A DNA stretch of 64,000 nt from Cellvibrio sp. pealriver (GTDB lineage: Bacteria; Pseudomonadota; Gammaproteobacteria; Pseudomonadales; Cellvibrionaceae). The stretch is from contig NZ_KQ236688.1 of assembly GCF_001183545.1 (NCBI RefSeq), positions 248,001 through 312,000 of the forward strand, given 5' to 3'. The translations under genes and the position numbers were made by a program. The first letter of the stretch is position 1. Each line of letters begins with the position of its first letter. The notes below the pieces were generated by a model. The model was not told the origin of the DNA. It saw only the letters and a list, made by a program, of their open reading frames with translations, and searched no databases. This document shows positions 26,893-36,352 of this stretch, in pieces.

Positions 26893-28512
26893 ATGAAAAC
26901 AACAATACCGTTGTTGTTACTGATGTTATTTCTTGTTGCCTGCAGCGACAAGAGCACACTGCAATCAGTACCAGATTCTACCCGGGAGATAATGACAACA
27001 TCTTCCATGCATTTAACTTCAGTCGATGACAACGAAGCCATTATGTTTAAAGAGATTCAGCTATCCAATGTGTTCCCCGATTCCAAAACGTTTGTCGATA
27101 GCATTCCAAAACAATCGATGGCGCAGATTGCAGCGCTGTATCAAGCTGAAAAGCTAAAGCCGGATTTTGATCTGGAAACATTTGTTCATGCCAATTTTGA
27201 TTTGCCCCGCGCTATTGCGGCCGATTTCAAAACAGATCCGAAGCAAACGGTTGAACAACATATTAACCAGTTGTGGGATGTGCTGACGCGCAAGCCGGAT
27301 GTATCGCCCGATAACACAATCGTCAGCAGTTTAATTCCGCTGCCTAACCCTTATGTGGTTCCCGGTGGCCGGTTTCGCGAAGTGTATTACTGGGACAGTT
27401 ACTTCACCATGCTTGGTCTGCAGGCATCCGGCCGCTGGGATTTAATTGAAGGCATGGTGAATAATTTTGCCTATTTAATTAATTCCCGTGGGTTTATTCC
27501 CAATGGCAACCGCACCTATTACGAAGGCCGTTCGCAGCCACCTTTTTTTGCATTGATGGTGGAATTGTTGGCGCAACATAAAGGCGAAACCATTTATAAG
27601 CAGTACTTGCCTTCGCTCGTTAAAGAATATGAATTTTGGATGAGCGGTGCACAGCAGTTAACTGCCGATTCGCCCAGCCACAGGCGCGTGGTGCGCATGG
27701 CCGATGGCAGCATCCTTAACCGCTACTGGGACGATATTGCCGCACCGCGTCCCGAATCTTTTAAAGAAGATTATGAGTTGGCTGCTGAGGCGGGCGCGAA
27801 TAAAGCCAATGTGTATCGCCATGTGCGTGCGGCGGCGGAATCCGGTTGGGATTTCAGTAGCCGCTGGTTCCATAATCCCGATGATATGAAGACCATTTAC
27901 ACCACAGACATTTTGCCAGTGGATTTAAATGCACTGTTGTTTAATCTGGAAAAAACACTCGCACACATTTATGCAACTCTGGGGAACCGCGCCGAAGCCG
28001 ATAAGTATTCACGGTTGGCAATGCTGCGCCAGAAAGCGCTGATGAATTATTTCTGGAATGAAAAAACAGCATTTTTTCACGACTACAATATTGCCCAACA
28101 ACAGCAAACTGCGGTGTTTTCACTTGCTGCAACATTTCCATTGTATTTCAAAATGGTGGAGCAATCTGTCGCTGACAAGGTCGCACACAAAGTGATGCAG
28201 GATTTTTTGCAAGCAGGCGGCCTTACTACCACGCTGGCATATACCGGCCAGCAGTGGGATGCCCCCAACGGTTGGGCACCATTGCAGTGGATTGCAATTC
28301 AGGGCTTGCGCCACTACAACCACAATGCGAATGCCGATGAAATTAAAAAACGCTGGGTTAATTTGAATCGCACTGTCTACCAAAAAACCGGCAAGTTAGT
28401 TGAAAAATATAATGTCTACGATACCAGCCTGTTGGGTGGTGGTGGTGAATACGAATTGCAAGATGGATTTGGCTGGACGAATGGTGTGTTACTGCGTCTG
28501 CTGAGTGAATAA
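26893..28512 (+). CDS. treA: Periplasmic trehalase, lipoprotein (GH37)
   Basis: The 539-residue product begins with a lipoprotein signal (LLMLFLVACS, Cys near residue 17). GH37 signatures are PGGRFREVYYWDSYFTMLGL near residue 157, QWDAPNGWAPLQW near 454 and GGGGEYELQDGFGWTNGV near 516. These hold the catalytic Asp and Glu. It hydrolyses trehalose to two glucose at the outer or inner membrane surface. It is downstream of the LacI-controlled receptor and fits a trehalose-scavenging pathway. Confidence 0.93.
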   Translation: MKTTIPLLLLMLFLVACSDKSTLQSVPDSTREIMTTSSMHLTSVDDNEAIMFKEIQLSNVFPDSKTFVDSIPKQSMAQIAALYQAEKLKPDFDLETFVHANFDLPRAIAADFKTDPKQTVEQHINQLWDVLTRKPDVSPDNTIVSSLIPLPNPYVVPGGRFREVYYWDSYFTMLGLQASGRWDLIEGMVNNFAYLINSRGFIPNGNRTYYEGRSQPPFFALMVELLAQHKGETIYKQYLPSLVKEYEFWMSGAQQLTADSPSHRRVVRMADGSILNRYWDDIAAPRPESFKEDYELAAEAGANKANVYRHVRAAAESGWDFSSRWFHNPDDMKTIYTTDILPVDLNALLFNLEKTLAHIYATLGNRAEADKYSRLAMLRQKALMNYFWNEKTAFFHDYNIAQQQQTAVFSLAATFPLYFKMVEQSVADKVAHKVMQDFLQAGGLTTTLAYTGQQWDAPNGWAPLQWIAIQGLRHYNHNANADEIKKRWVNLNRTVYQKTGKLVEKYNVYDTSLLGGGGEYELQDGFGWTNGVLLRLLSE

Positions 28513-28539
28513 TGTCACGCAGCAGAGCCAGGAGATAAG

Positions 28540-28983
28540 CTATTGATTAAGCAAAAGCGCCTTGATGGTTTCATCAATATGTTTTGATAAATCGATTAAC
28601 AAGGCGCGATGCGGCTCAGACAATGCACTTTCCAATTCCCTCGCATGATCTACCAGTGATTGCAGATGTTCCTCCGCTTTTATGCGCTGCGACATAATAT
28701 AGTCTTCGTCATTTTCCGAAAGCGATGCACCCAAATGCTCGATGAGTATTTCACTCGTTTCTTTGTCTGGGTCGGGTGCTGAAGGAAGATCGCCCAGTTC
28801 GCGGATGGCGGCAGCCAATTGCTCACTTAAGTCGGTGCGTTGGTTGGTGATGCTGCGAAACAAGGTGATTTTATCTTCATCGTCAATCAACCCGCAGGCC
28901 GCTTCATAATGGTCGATGCTTGCGCGACAAGCGACTAACAATTCATTAAGTGCAACTTCTGTGTCTGACAGAATATAAAACAT
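28540..28983 (-). CDS. Small helical protein, ferritin-like (DUF2383-type?)
   Basis: The 147-residue product is all-helical, acidic and has no signal peptide. It resembles the PA2169/DUF2383 four-helix ferritin-like family in its N-terminal block (LNELLVACRASIDHYEAACGLI). The DUF2383 call is from memory. Function is unknown for the family, with links to stress responses. It ends 28 bp from the trehalase stop and lies 9 bp after the lipid-kinase gene on the same strand, so the two are probably cotranscribed. Confidence 0.55.
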   Translation of the reverse strand: MFYILSDTEVALNELLVACRASIDHYEAACGLIDDEDKITLFRSITNQRTDLSEQLAAAIRELGDLPSAPDPDKETSEILIEHLGASLSENDEDYIMSQRIKAEEHLQSLVDHARELESALSEPHRALLIDLSKHIDETIKALLLNQ

Positions 28984-28992
28984 AGTTTGCTC

Positions 28993-29889
28993 CTATAATG
29001 GCCTAACCACTTCCAATGCCTGTGGAATGACGCTAAATACGGCAGGTGTTTTAGCGATGAGCTCTCCGTCGGCAATAATATCTTTGGGTTTGCGGGTGGT
29101 TATTTCAATGTGTTGCCCTGAAGCGGTAAATGTTTCTTGCATGTAATGGTGTTTTCCGTAGCGCAGAAAAAACGCATAGCTCAGCAACTTCCATAAAGTA
29201 GAGGGAGGAAGGCTGTAAAGGCAGAGAGTGCCGTCATCGATCTCTGATTTTTCATCCACGACATTACCACCCCCATAATAACGTCCATTGCCAACTGCGA
29301 TTTGGATCGAGTGTAAGTAGTGCGCTTTTCCATCCACGTTAAGGGTGACGCGAAATGGACGGCTTTTTTTAAACGCCGCAAAGGCTGCCTTCAGATAGCT
29401 GAATACTCCCCAGGTTTTTTTCACTTGCGGTGTTAATTCGCTTGTCACTTTAACGCCCAGGCCGATATGCGCAACATTAAAAAAATAGCGGTTGTTAATC
29501 ACACCCAGGTTAATTCTGCCCCTGTGGTTATTGACGATAACCTGAAACGCACCCGACAAATGTGCGGGAATATTTAACGAGCGGGCAAGATCATTAGCAG
29601 TGCCCAGTGGCAGTATGGCAAAGGGGAGTTGATGCTTATATAAACTGGCTGCAGCGCTGCTGATAGTGCCATCACCGCCACCCAGAATAACCAATTGGAT
29701 CTGCTGCGCATGCGCTTCAATGTGTTGGGCGGTCTGTTGTGCACTGGATGTTTTTTTCTCGATAACCCGTATCCCATTATTGGCCAGTAGTGCCAAACCT
29801 TCTGCGATATCGGCAGTATCGCCGCTGCGGCTATTGGAATTTACAATCAACAATGCTGTTGTGTGATGTGGTGTTACGGTTGAATCCAC
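28993..29889 (-). CDS. Diacylglycerol/lipid kinase family protein (YegS-like)
   Basis: The 298-residue product has the DAGK catalytic motif GGGDGTISSAAASL near residue 71 and FAILPLGTANDLARSL near 90. The C-terminal half is a beta-sandwich with GNGRYYGGGNVVDEKSEIDDGTL. The family phosphorylates diacylglycerol, phosphatidylglycerol or sphingoid bases. The substrate is not predictable. It is followed by the small helical protein. Confidence 0.86.
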   Translation of the reverse strand: MDSTVTPHHTTALLIVNSNSRSGDTADIAEGLALLANNGIRVIEKKTSSAQQTAQHIEAHAQQIQLVILGGGDGTISSAAASLYKHQLPFAILPLGTANDLARSLNIPAHLSGAFQVIVNNHRGRINLGVINNRYFFNVAHIGLGVKVTSELTPQVKKTWGVFSYLKAAFAAFKKSRPFRVTLNVDGKAHYLHSIQIAVGNGRYYGGGNVVDEKSEIDDGTLCLYSLPPSTLWKLLSYAFFLRYGKHHYMQETFTASGQHIEITTRKPKDIIADGELIAKTPAVFSVIPQALEVVRPL

Positions 29890-30100
29890 AGCGAAATATC
29901 CTTGTATGAATCAATATCGTAGAGGCTGGACAGTTTTGACATAACAACCTGTCATCTGTTCCTGATAACGCACCTGTTTGGGCTCAATGGCAGGAATTGC
30001 AACTATCAAGCAAGTAATCTGCCATCCGGTGGAGACTAAAGCAATTAAAGGTTTCCTGCTGCATGCCGATAATAAAAGGGAATTTGATGGAGCTTTACTT

Positions 30101-31705
30101 ATGGATGTCACCCCCGCTTCTGGCCTCATGTATCTTGTTCCCACTGCCGTGACCGGGGTAACCGGAGAGTCTGCTGCGGGTTCTGCCCCTGTGAATTCGG
30201 CTAATACGATCAACGCAACTGCTCCGCTGGATTTGTCGCCTACCGGATCTGCTCAATCCGTGCCTTCATCAATCGTCACCTTGGGGCGTGCATTTGAGCC
30301 TCCACAAACCTATACCGAGCCTGTGATTGTCCATCTGCTGCGCGATAAAACCACCGCGGGGCCAGCCGCCACTGCAACATCGCAAGCCTTGATGCAATCA
30401 TTCAACCAGCTCAGCGATAAAAAAATTATTTTCACGCCGAGTAATCTGCTCAGCAAAGTGGGCGCGCTAAGCCGTGAGACTACGGAGTATCGCAATGAGG
30501 TGCGGAAATTTTACGTTCCCTACAATACCGCGGTTGAGAAATTCGAGCCGGATTTCTCCAGAATATCGGGCACTCGTGCTGAATCGGTATTTCTCACCAT
30601 AAAAACCAAAGAAGGCGACAGTATCCAAATTCAATTCAGCCGTAATACTTCAGGCAAGGATACCGCGCAGTTGGAGTTCTCTTTTACCGTCGATGGAGAA
30701 TTGTCGGAGCAAGAGCAAAATGCGCTGGAAAAACTGGCTACGAAATTGGGTGAAATGGGCGATGAATTTTTCCGCAGCGATACAACCGAATTGCGCGGCC
30801 TCAAAGATATAGACACAGAGAATATTCACTATTTCAAATTGACCTTACAGCGCCCCGACCCTGAAAACGATACTTATGTTGAGCATACTTATGAGTTCAC
30901 CGTTGATGAGGTAGCGCAAACCCAACACTTGGTTGCAGAAGATGTACGCGGTTATGAAGTGGATATCAAAAGCCAGCTACAAACCTTAGCCGCAGAAAAA
31001 ACGCTGGAGCATGAACTGCTACAGCAATATCTTGATTTAATTAGCCGCTCCGCAGAAGACAGCGATACGCCCAATACTTCCAAGCGTTTTATGATGGATG
31101 CGTTTGAATCATTATTTTCTGAATTTATTGCTGTTGCCCCCACGCAACAAGAGCAAGATGCTGATGCCGGTATAGCAGAATCTGCATTGACCGCGTTTGA
31201 TTCCGGAATGCCGGATTTTAAAGCCACATTCCGTTCGCCAGTACTACACAATCCGGGCTTTTATTCACAAGCTGCAGCAATGGTGTTAACACTGGAGCAG
31301 GAGACTCGCACAGAACAAAATGGCGATAATCTACTGGTCAAACAAGAAACCCGTTATGAATTATCCAATAGCCATTTTGAATCTTTCCCCAAAGAGTATT
31401 TGGATGATCTGGGTGGAAATTACACTTACACCGTTGAACATGAAGAAGGTAGCACCAGCCGCTTTTTATCCATGACCAATGACCGCGTGAATAATCTATG
31501 GGTTGAGCAGGAAGTCAGCAGAGAAAAACAAATAAGTCAGTTTGTAAATTACAAATTGGCCGATCAGGATGAATATTCCTACAGCGACAGGCGCGTGCAG
31601 GAATTTGCAGAGTTACTGGATAAGCTGCAGGGGAATAACCAGCGCACAGCGGTAGAAGAGTTGTTGCACTCAAGTAAAGACAGGTTGTTTTTGGGAATTG
31701 TGTAA
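30101..31705 (+). CDS. Uncharacterised soluble protein
   Basis: From ATG 30101 (GGAG 8 bp upstream) the product is 534 residues. A frame from 29978 exists, but that leader looks non-coding. There is no signal peptide and no transmembrane helix. The N-terminal ~70 residues are low-complexity, and the rest is charged and mixed alpha/beta with a beta-rich segment EGDSIQIQFSRN (~residues 167-178). A block after it (GELSEQEQNALEKLATKLGEMGDEFF) resembles unassigned gammaproteobacterial proteins, from memory. I do not recognise a function. A bidirectional terminator follows. Confidence 0.65.
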   Translation: MDVTPASGLMYLVPTAVTGVTGESAAGSAPVNSANTINATAPLDLSPTGSAQSVPSSIVTLGRAFEPPQTYTEPVIVHLLRDKTTAGPAATATSQALMQSFNQLSDKKIIFTPSNLLSKVGALSRETTEYRNEVRKFYVPYNTAVEKFEPDFSRISGTRAESVFLTIKTKEGDSIQIQFSRNTSGKDTAQLEFSFTVDGELSEQEQNALEKLATKLGEMGDEFFRSDTTELRGLKDIDTENIHYFKLTLQRPDPENDTYVEHTYEFTVDEVAQTQHLVAEDVRGYEVDIKSQLQTLAAEKTLEHELLQQYLDLISRSAEDSDTPNTSKRFMMDAFESLFSEFIAVAPTQQEQDADAGIAESALTAFDSGMPDFKATFRSPVLHNPGFYSQAAAMVLTLEQETRTEQNGDNLLVKQETRYELSNSHFESFPKEYLDDLGGNYTYTVEHEEGSTSRFLSMTNDRVNNLWVEQEVSREKQISQFVNYKLADQDEYSYSDRRVQEFAELLDKLQGNNQRTAVEELLHSSKDRLFLGIV

Positions 31706-31718
31706 AACGTTCGCGGAA

Positions 31719-31753
31719 AATAATAACGGGGCACTTGATGCCCCGTTATTATT
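31719..31753. terminator. Bidirectional terminator between convergent genes
   Basis: AATAATAACGGGGCA (31719-31733) and TGCCCCGTTATTATT (31739-31753) form a perfect 15-bp stem with a 5-base loop. A/T tracts on both arms allow termination in both directions. It sits between the stop of the unknown gene (31705) and of the deacetylase (31768). Confidence 0.9.
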
Positions 31754-31767
31754 GTTGAGCCCATCAA

Positions 31768-32592
31768 TTATTTTTTCGCTTGCTGTTCTTTTACATACTT
31801 CATGATGTTCAGGAAGGTATCTGTCCAATAAATATTTTTATTGTCCGCCAGATATTTCAACAGTTCCTCGTGTGCTTTATTGGACACCACCAGATGGTCA
31901 CCACCTATGCCATGAAAGGTAAAGTTGATCATGGTGCCTTTGGTGCCCGCTTCTTTCACCATATCAATCAATTGTTTTCCAGTCACATCAACCGGCACCG
32001 CTACGGTCACCATATGGGGATCAAGCGTGTTCATGTCGGGGATCACTCCGCCAAACGCAGCTTTGATCGCGACAAATTCATTTTTTACCAATGGCAAATA
32101 CTCCACTCCGGCAGCCTTGAGATCGCCACAGGGTGTTGTAAAGGTGCGTTCGGTTTTGCCGTCTATCGCGTGCAACATGCTGTTGCCTAAACGGATCTGC
32201 ATGGCTAATTGGGTGGCCGGGATTTTATCAAGATCATTATCTGGCTGAACCCAGCTGCGGTCAGGGCCTGAGGCGGAGCAGTAGTGGAACAGCGTATGGT
32301 TGGCTAATTCATGTCCGTCTGCGGCCGCTTTGCGCCAATCTGCAAGGCGATTGGAAATGGTGTCCGCCGCCAGTGTTAAGTAAAAGCTGCCCTTTAAACC
32401 GTATTTATTTAACGCGGGAATGGCGTTATCCAATTGCGATGGCACAGCATCGTCATAAGCAAGGTTAACGGCGGCCTTGGCACCATTTGGCCAGACAAAC
32501 GTTTTATCGGCAGCAAAGCTGGCAGGGGCAACACACAGCAGGCCTATCAGCAAGCGGGACAAAAGAGAATGGCGATGGATGTTTATTGTCAT
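31768..32592 (-). CDS. Secreted polysaccharide deacetylase (NodB family)
   Basis: The 274-residue product has a signal peptide (LIGLLCVAPASFAADK, cleavage near residue 27) and a NodB domain. Motif 1 is reduced to NLAYDDAVPSQ, with the catalytic Asp pair kept, and ELANHTLFH carries the His pair of motif 2. A later FHGIGGDH contributes a catalytic His. It resembles chitooligosaccharide deacetylases. It is the second NodB protein of the window, not closely similar to the one at 13327. Confidence 0.87.
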   Translation of the reverse strand: MTINIHRHSLLSRLLIGLLCVAPASFAADKTFVWPNGAKAAVNLAYDDAVPSQLDNAIPALNKYGLKGSFYLTLAADTISNRLADWRKAAADGHELANHTLFHYCSASGPDRSWVQPDNDLDKIPATQLAMQIRLGNSMLHAIDGKTERTFTTPCGDLKAAGVEYLPLVKNEFVAIKAAFGGVIPDMNTLDPHMVTVAVPVDVTGKQLIDMVKEAGTKGTMINFTFHGIGGDHLVVSNKAHEELLKYLADNKNIYWTDTFLNIMKYVKEQQAKK

Positions 32593-32814
32593 TGCGGTTT
32601 TCCTTTTTATTAGGGTGATTTTGAGTTTATCAGAGTAATTTCCTGCAAAAGAATAAGTGCAACGTTAGCCCCCCGAATGGAGCTGCGCCATTCCATTTAC
32701 ATTTCTGCACGAAAATTCGGTTTGGTTGGATAAATGGCGATTGAACGCGAATTCCAGTTCTATTTTTCAGGTGATCTCTATAAGCTTGGCAAAAAATTTT
32801 ACGGGGGAAATACT

Positions 32815-33891
32815 ATGACGTGGTTGCTTTTAGTGGTGGGTTTGGTGTTGTTAGTGGTTGGTGCAGATTTGTTGATCAAAGGTGCTGCACGTTTGGCCTC
32901 TAACTTTGGTGTTCCTGCATTGGTTATCGGCCTGACAGTGGTTGCGTTTGGTACCAGTGCGCCTGAATTGGCGGTAAGCGTTAAAGCCGCCTATGCGGGG
33001 CAGGCAGAACTGGCCATCGCCAACGTTGTGGGCAGTAATATTTTTAACGTGCTGGTGATTTTGGGTATTGCCGCCATGATCTCCCCGCTCATTATTTCCC
33101 ATCAGCTGATCCGCCAGGATGTGCCGATTATGGTGGGGATCACGATTGTGGCAGTGATCATGACCCAGGACGGCAGCATCAATAAGCTGGAGGCGGGAAT
33201 TCTTGCGCTGGGCTTGGTGGCGTATACCTGGTTTTTGTTTTATCAGGGTAAGCAAAAAGGCGTGGATGTTTCCGATGGTGAAGTCGAGGAAATGCTCAAC
33301 GCCAACGTACCTGTGTGGCAGAACGTTTTATTGGTCATTGGCGGTTTGGTACTGCTGGTGATGGGCGCGCGCTGGTTGGTGCAAAGCGCGGTTGAGCTTG
33401 CCACTGCATGGGGTGTGAACGAGGCGGTTATCGGCCTGACGATTGTTGCGGCAGGCACCTCTTTGCCGGAAGTGGTGACATCGGTTGTGGCAACTATTCG
33501 CGGTCAGCGCGACATCGCCGTCGGTAACGTAGTGGGCAGTAATATCTTCAATATTCTGTGTGTACTGGGGATTTCAGGCCTGGTATCGCCAATGCCTTTA
33601 TTGGCAGGGGAGCAACTGGCCAATATTGATATTCCGGTCATGCTCGCGGTGGCTGCGCTTTGTGTGCCGGTGTTCTTTATCGGCTCGGTGCTGAACCGGT
33701 TTGAAGGCTTCTTGTTCCTGGCGCTCTATGTTGCTTATGTGTGGATATTGATTGCGATGGCGCTGTCGCTGGATTATCTGGCGCAACTGCAAACGGCCGT
33801 TGTGTATGGTTTGGTGCCGTTTGTGGTGTTGTATGTGGTCGTTGCGCTGGGGTTGGATTTGTACAAGCGTCGTACACTGCCCAAGAGTTGA
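32815..33891 (+). CDS. Ca2+/Na+ antiporter (CaCA family, YrbG-like)
   Basis: From ATG 32815 (GGGGGAAA ~6 bp upstream) the product is 358 residues. It has ten or eleven transmembrane helices in two inverted halves, each with the alpha-repeat motif: GTSAPELAVS near residue 46 and GTSLPEVVTS near 222. These are cation sites of CaCA exchangers. It is an inner-membrane protein, probably exporting Ca2+ against Na+. A frame from 32734 lacks an SD and is unlikely. It stands as a single gene. Confidence 0.92.
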   Translation: MTWLLLVVGLVLLVVGADLLIKGAARLASNFGVPALVIGLTVVAFGTSAPELAVSVKAAYAGQAELAIANVVGSNIFNVLVILGIAAMISPLIISHQLIRQDVPIMVGITIVAVIMTQDGSINKLEAGILALGLVAYTWFLFYQGKQKGVDVSDGEVEEMLNANVPVWQNVLLVIGGLVLLVMGARWLVQSAVELATAWGVNEAVIGLTIVAAGTSLPEVVTSVVATIRGQRDIAVGNVVGSNIFNILCVLGISGLVSPMPLLAGEQLANIDIPVMLAVAALCVPVFFIGSVLNRFEGFLFLALYVAYVWILIAMALSLDYLAQLQTAVVYGLVPFVVLYVVVALGLDLYKRRTLPKS

Positions 33892-33906
33892 GAATAAATA
33901 CCCCAT

Positions 33907-33925
33907 GGGCGCGCCTAGCGCGCCC
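33907..33925. terminator. GC-rich hairpin between convergent antiporter and PNPOx genes
   Basis: GGGCGCG (33907-33913) and CGCGCCC (33919-33925) form a 7-bp GC stem with loop CCTAG. It overlaps the stop of the PNPOx-like gene and lies 16 bp after the antiporter stop. No T-tract follows, so termination is only possible. Confidence 0.4.
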
Positions 33926-34568
33926 AATGGTTCACGTAATCGGGCACTGGAATTGCACCGTTATTGGCGGGAACCGGTTCACCCCGAACAGTCACCAGCG
34001 GTAAAACGCCTGCCCAGACCAGCAATTTTGTATCTTCCTCATTATCTTCCGGCGGTTTGTTACTGATTTTACATGCCGCTTCTGCAAGCGAAATCCGCAT
34101 CACACTGGTCGCCGCCAGCTCCTGCTCATTACCCGGGCGTGCCTCGTGTTTTCGGCCTAGGGCGATCTTGTCCATGAAGGCATCCAACGCGGCGATTTTT
34201 GCCTGCTTGTCTTTCACCAATTCAAACACACCGTAAATCACCGCTGAGCGGTAGTGCATGCTGTGGTTAAACGCCGAGCGCGCCAGCACCAGGCCATCGA
34301 TGTGGGTAATCGCAACCGATACCTGATTATTGGCCAGCATCGCTTTGGTTAAACGCCCACCGTTGGAGCCGTGGATATAGAGATAATCATCAATGCGCCA
34401 GCAAGCAGTGGGAATACAGTGAGTGCTTTCACCTTGATTAAAGGCGATATGGCAGCAGTAAGCTTCATCCACGATGCTGTATAAGGTTGCGCTTTCATAA
34501 TGGGCTTTTTCGGCCAAGCGACGGACGCGTGTACGCGCTGATGGCGGTTGGTGTGGGGCGTTGTTCAT
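33915..34568 (-). CDS. PNPOx-like FMN-binding split-barrel protein
   Basis: From ATG 34568 (AAGGAC 6 bp upstream) the product is 217 residues. It has the pyridoxamine-5'-phosphate-oxidase-related split barrel, including YLYIHGSNGGRLTKAML near residue 60 and RSAVIYGVFELV. Members bind FMN or other flavins, and some act on B6 or nitro/heme compounds. It is divergent from a MocR-type regulator, which commonly controls such genes. Cytoplasmic. Confidence 0.85.
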   Translation of the reverse strand: MNNAPHQPPSARTRVRRLAEKAHYESATLYSIVDEAYCCHIAFNQGESTHCIPTACWRIDDYLYIHGSNGGRLTKAMLANNQVSVAITHIDGLVLARSAFNHSMHYRSAVIYGVFELVKDKQAKIAALDAFMDKIALGRKHEARPGNEQELAATSVMRISLAEAACKISNKPPEDNEEDTKLLVWAGVLPLVTVRGEPVPANNGAIPVPDYVNHWAR

Positions 34569-34595
34569 AAGTCCTTGCTCTCTCCAAATGCAAAA

Positions 34596-34626
34596 AGTGA
34601 TAACGGGTGGTGATAAGTGATAACGG
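34596..34626. promoter_or_regulatory. Direct-repeat regulator site in MocR/PNPOx divergent promoter
   Basis: AGTGATAACGG occurs at 34596-34606 and again at 34616-34626, exactly 20 bp apart. A partial GTGATAAG lies between them. TATAAT at 34656-34661 could be a -10 for the rightward gene. MocR proteins bind direct repeats as dimers, so this is the likely site for the adjacent regulator. Confidence 0.55.
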
Positions 34627-34706
34627 ATGAAGAGAGGGTAATGCTCATCTGGTTCTATAATAAGATCCACAAATAACTAATTTTTTGGAGCCAGTTGGTT
34701 TGCGAT

Positions 34707-36200
34707 ATGGACTATCAATTACTGTTTCATGAATACGAACAACGCTATTCGTTACAAACAACTGCTGTCCGGCAATCGCGGCAGCGTCGTTTATACAACT
34801 GTTTGCGTGAGGCAATTTTGCAGGGGCGCATCCCCGCCGGTGCGAAATTACCGGGTAGCCGTTCACTCGCGGCGGAATTACATATCGCCCGCAACAGCGT
34901 GCTCTATGCATACGAACAGTTGGTGACTGAGGGTTTGCTGCGGACACTAGGTGGCAGCACCCGGGTTTCACAAACAACCCGGGTGCCGGGTGGTGAACCA
35001 GGCAATACAGTTGGGGCAGCCAACATCGCCCCTTTACCGGTTTCCATGCGCGCGCGGCTTACGCCCTGGCCATCTGACCCGCAAGGGACTTATACGGCGT
35101 TTGTTGCCGGGGTTCCATCGCTACCGGATTTCCCCATCCCGATATGGAGGCGCTGTCTGGATCGCGCCTGGCGTGGTTTGAGTTATCAACAGCTCGACTA
35201 CTCCGATGCATCCGGCGAGCCCCTGCTGCGTCAGGCGATTGCCGAGCATCTCACCAGCACACGCGGTGTACGTTGTACCGCAGAGCAGATTTTTATTACC
35301 GATGGTACCCAGCAAAGCCTCAGCATTTGTGCCCATGCCTGCGCCAACGCGGGCGATAACGTCTGGGTTGAAAACCCCGGTTATGGCGGTGCATTCCAGA
35401 CCTTGAAAGCGGCGGAGTTGACGGTCATTGGAATCGCGGTTGATCAACACGGCATAGCGCCACAGGAAAGTGATTGGCGACAGCACCCGCCTAAATTGAT
35501 TTACACCACACCATCACACCAGTTTCCGCTCGGCAGTGTGATGAGTATTGAGCGGCGTCTGGCGTTAATTGAGGCAGCGCAGCGTGTGGGCGCACTGATT
35601 GTTGAAGATGATTACGACAGCGAGTTCCGCCGCGATGGCCCACCTTTACCCGCCATGCAAGGGTTAGTGGAAGATGCGCCGGTGATTTATTTGGGCACCT
35701 TTAGCAAAACCGTATTTCCTGCACTGCGCATTGGTTTTATGGTGGTACCAACGGGGTTGGTGGAGGCTTTTTGCAACCTGCTGCGCTTGGGGCATTTACG
35801 TGGGCGCAGCGCAGAACAACTGGCACTGGCGGAATTTTTACGCGGCGGCTATTTTGCGAATCATTTGAAAAAAATGCGTCGCTTGTACGCTGCACGGCGC
35901 GATGCATTGGTCGCCGCGCTTGAAAAATATTTAGGCGATAGCGTGACGATTTATGGTGGATCGTCCGGTATTCATCTCACGATTGCGTTGCAGGAAGGAT
36001 ACGATGATGAGCAGATCAGTAAAGCAGCATTGGCGCAGGGAATTTATGTGCAACCACTCAGCAAATTAGCAACAGGCAAAGTGTTGCACAAAGGATTAAT
36101 GCTGGGCTATGCGCAAGTGCGTGAAGAGGATATGGATAAATACATCCGGATTCTTACTGATGTGATTAAAGTAAATAATTCAAGTGTGCATGGAGTGTAA
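34707..36200 (+). CDS. MocR-type PLP-dependent transcriptional regulator
   Basis: From ATG 34707 the product is 497 residues. A TTG at 34695 with GGAG 4 bp upstream is an alternative start. Residues ~15-75 form a GntR winged helix (RRLYNCLREAILQGRIPAGAKLPGSRSLAAEL). The rest is an aminotransferase-I-like effector domain with PLP Lys in FSKTVFPALRIGF. These regulators sense PLP or an amino-compound. It is divergent from a PNPOx-like gene and is probably its activator. PdxR-like function is inference. Confidence 0.9.
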   Translation: MDYQLLFHEYEQRYSLQTTAVRQSRQRRLYNCLREAILQGRIPAGAKLPGSRSLAAELHIARNSVLYAYEQLVTEGLLRTLGGSTRVSQTTRVPGGEPGNTVGAANIAPLPVSMRARLTPWPSDPQGTYTAFVAGVPSLPDFPIPIWRRCLDRAWRGLSYQQLDYSDASGEPLLRQAIAEHLTSTRGVRCTAEQIFITDGTQQSLSICAHACANAGDNVWVENPGYGGAFQTLKAAELTVIGIAVDQHGIAPQESDWRQHPPKLIYTTPSHQFPLGSVMSIERRLALIEAAQRVGALIVEDDYDSEFRRDGPPLPAMQGLVEDAPVIYLGTFSKTVFPALRIGFMVVPTGLVEAFCNLLRLGHLRGRSAEQLALAEFLRGGYFANHLKKMRRLYAARRDALVAALEKYLGDSVTIYGGSSGIHLTIALQEGYDDEQISKAALAQGIYVQPLSKLATGKVLHKGLMLGYAQVREEDMDKYIRILTDVIKVNNSSVHGV

Positions 36201-36352
36201 AGTACGAAAAGTTTTATCCGTTATTAGCTGCCAGAGTGAATCCCTGATCTACACTAACAGCAGGATGTAAAAAAACGGTACGCGATATCGATACCTGATT
36301 TTTTTACCGCTTGCTATTTCCAAACCGCTGTCTGGATGTAAACGAGGTTGCT

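Noticed and set aside
36277..36295. Near-palindrome GGTACGCGATATCGATACC before the small conserved gene
   Set aside because: The arms match only in part and no known operator resembles it.
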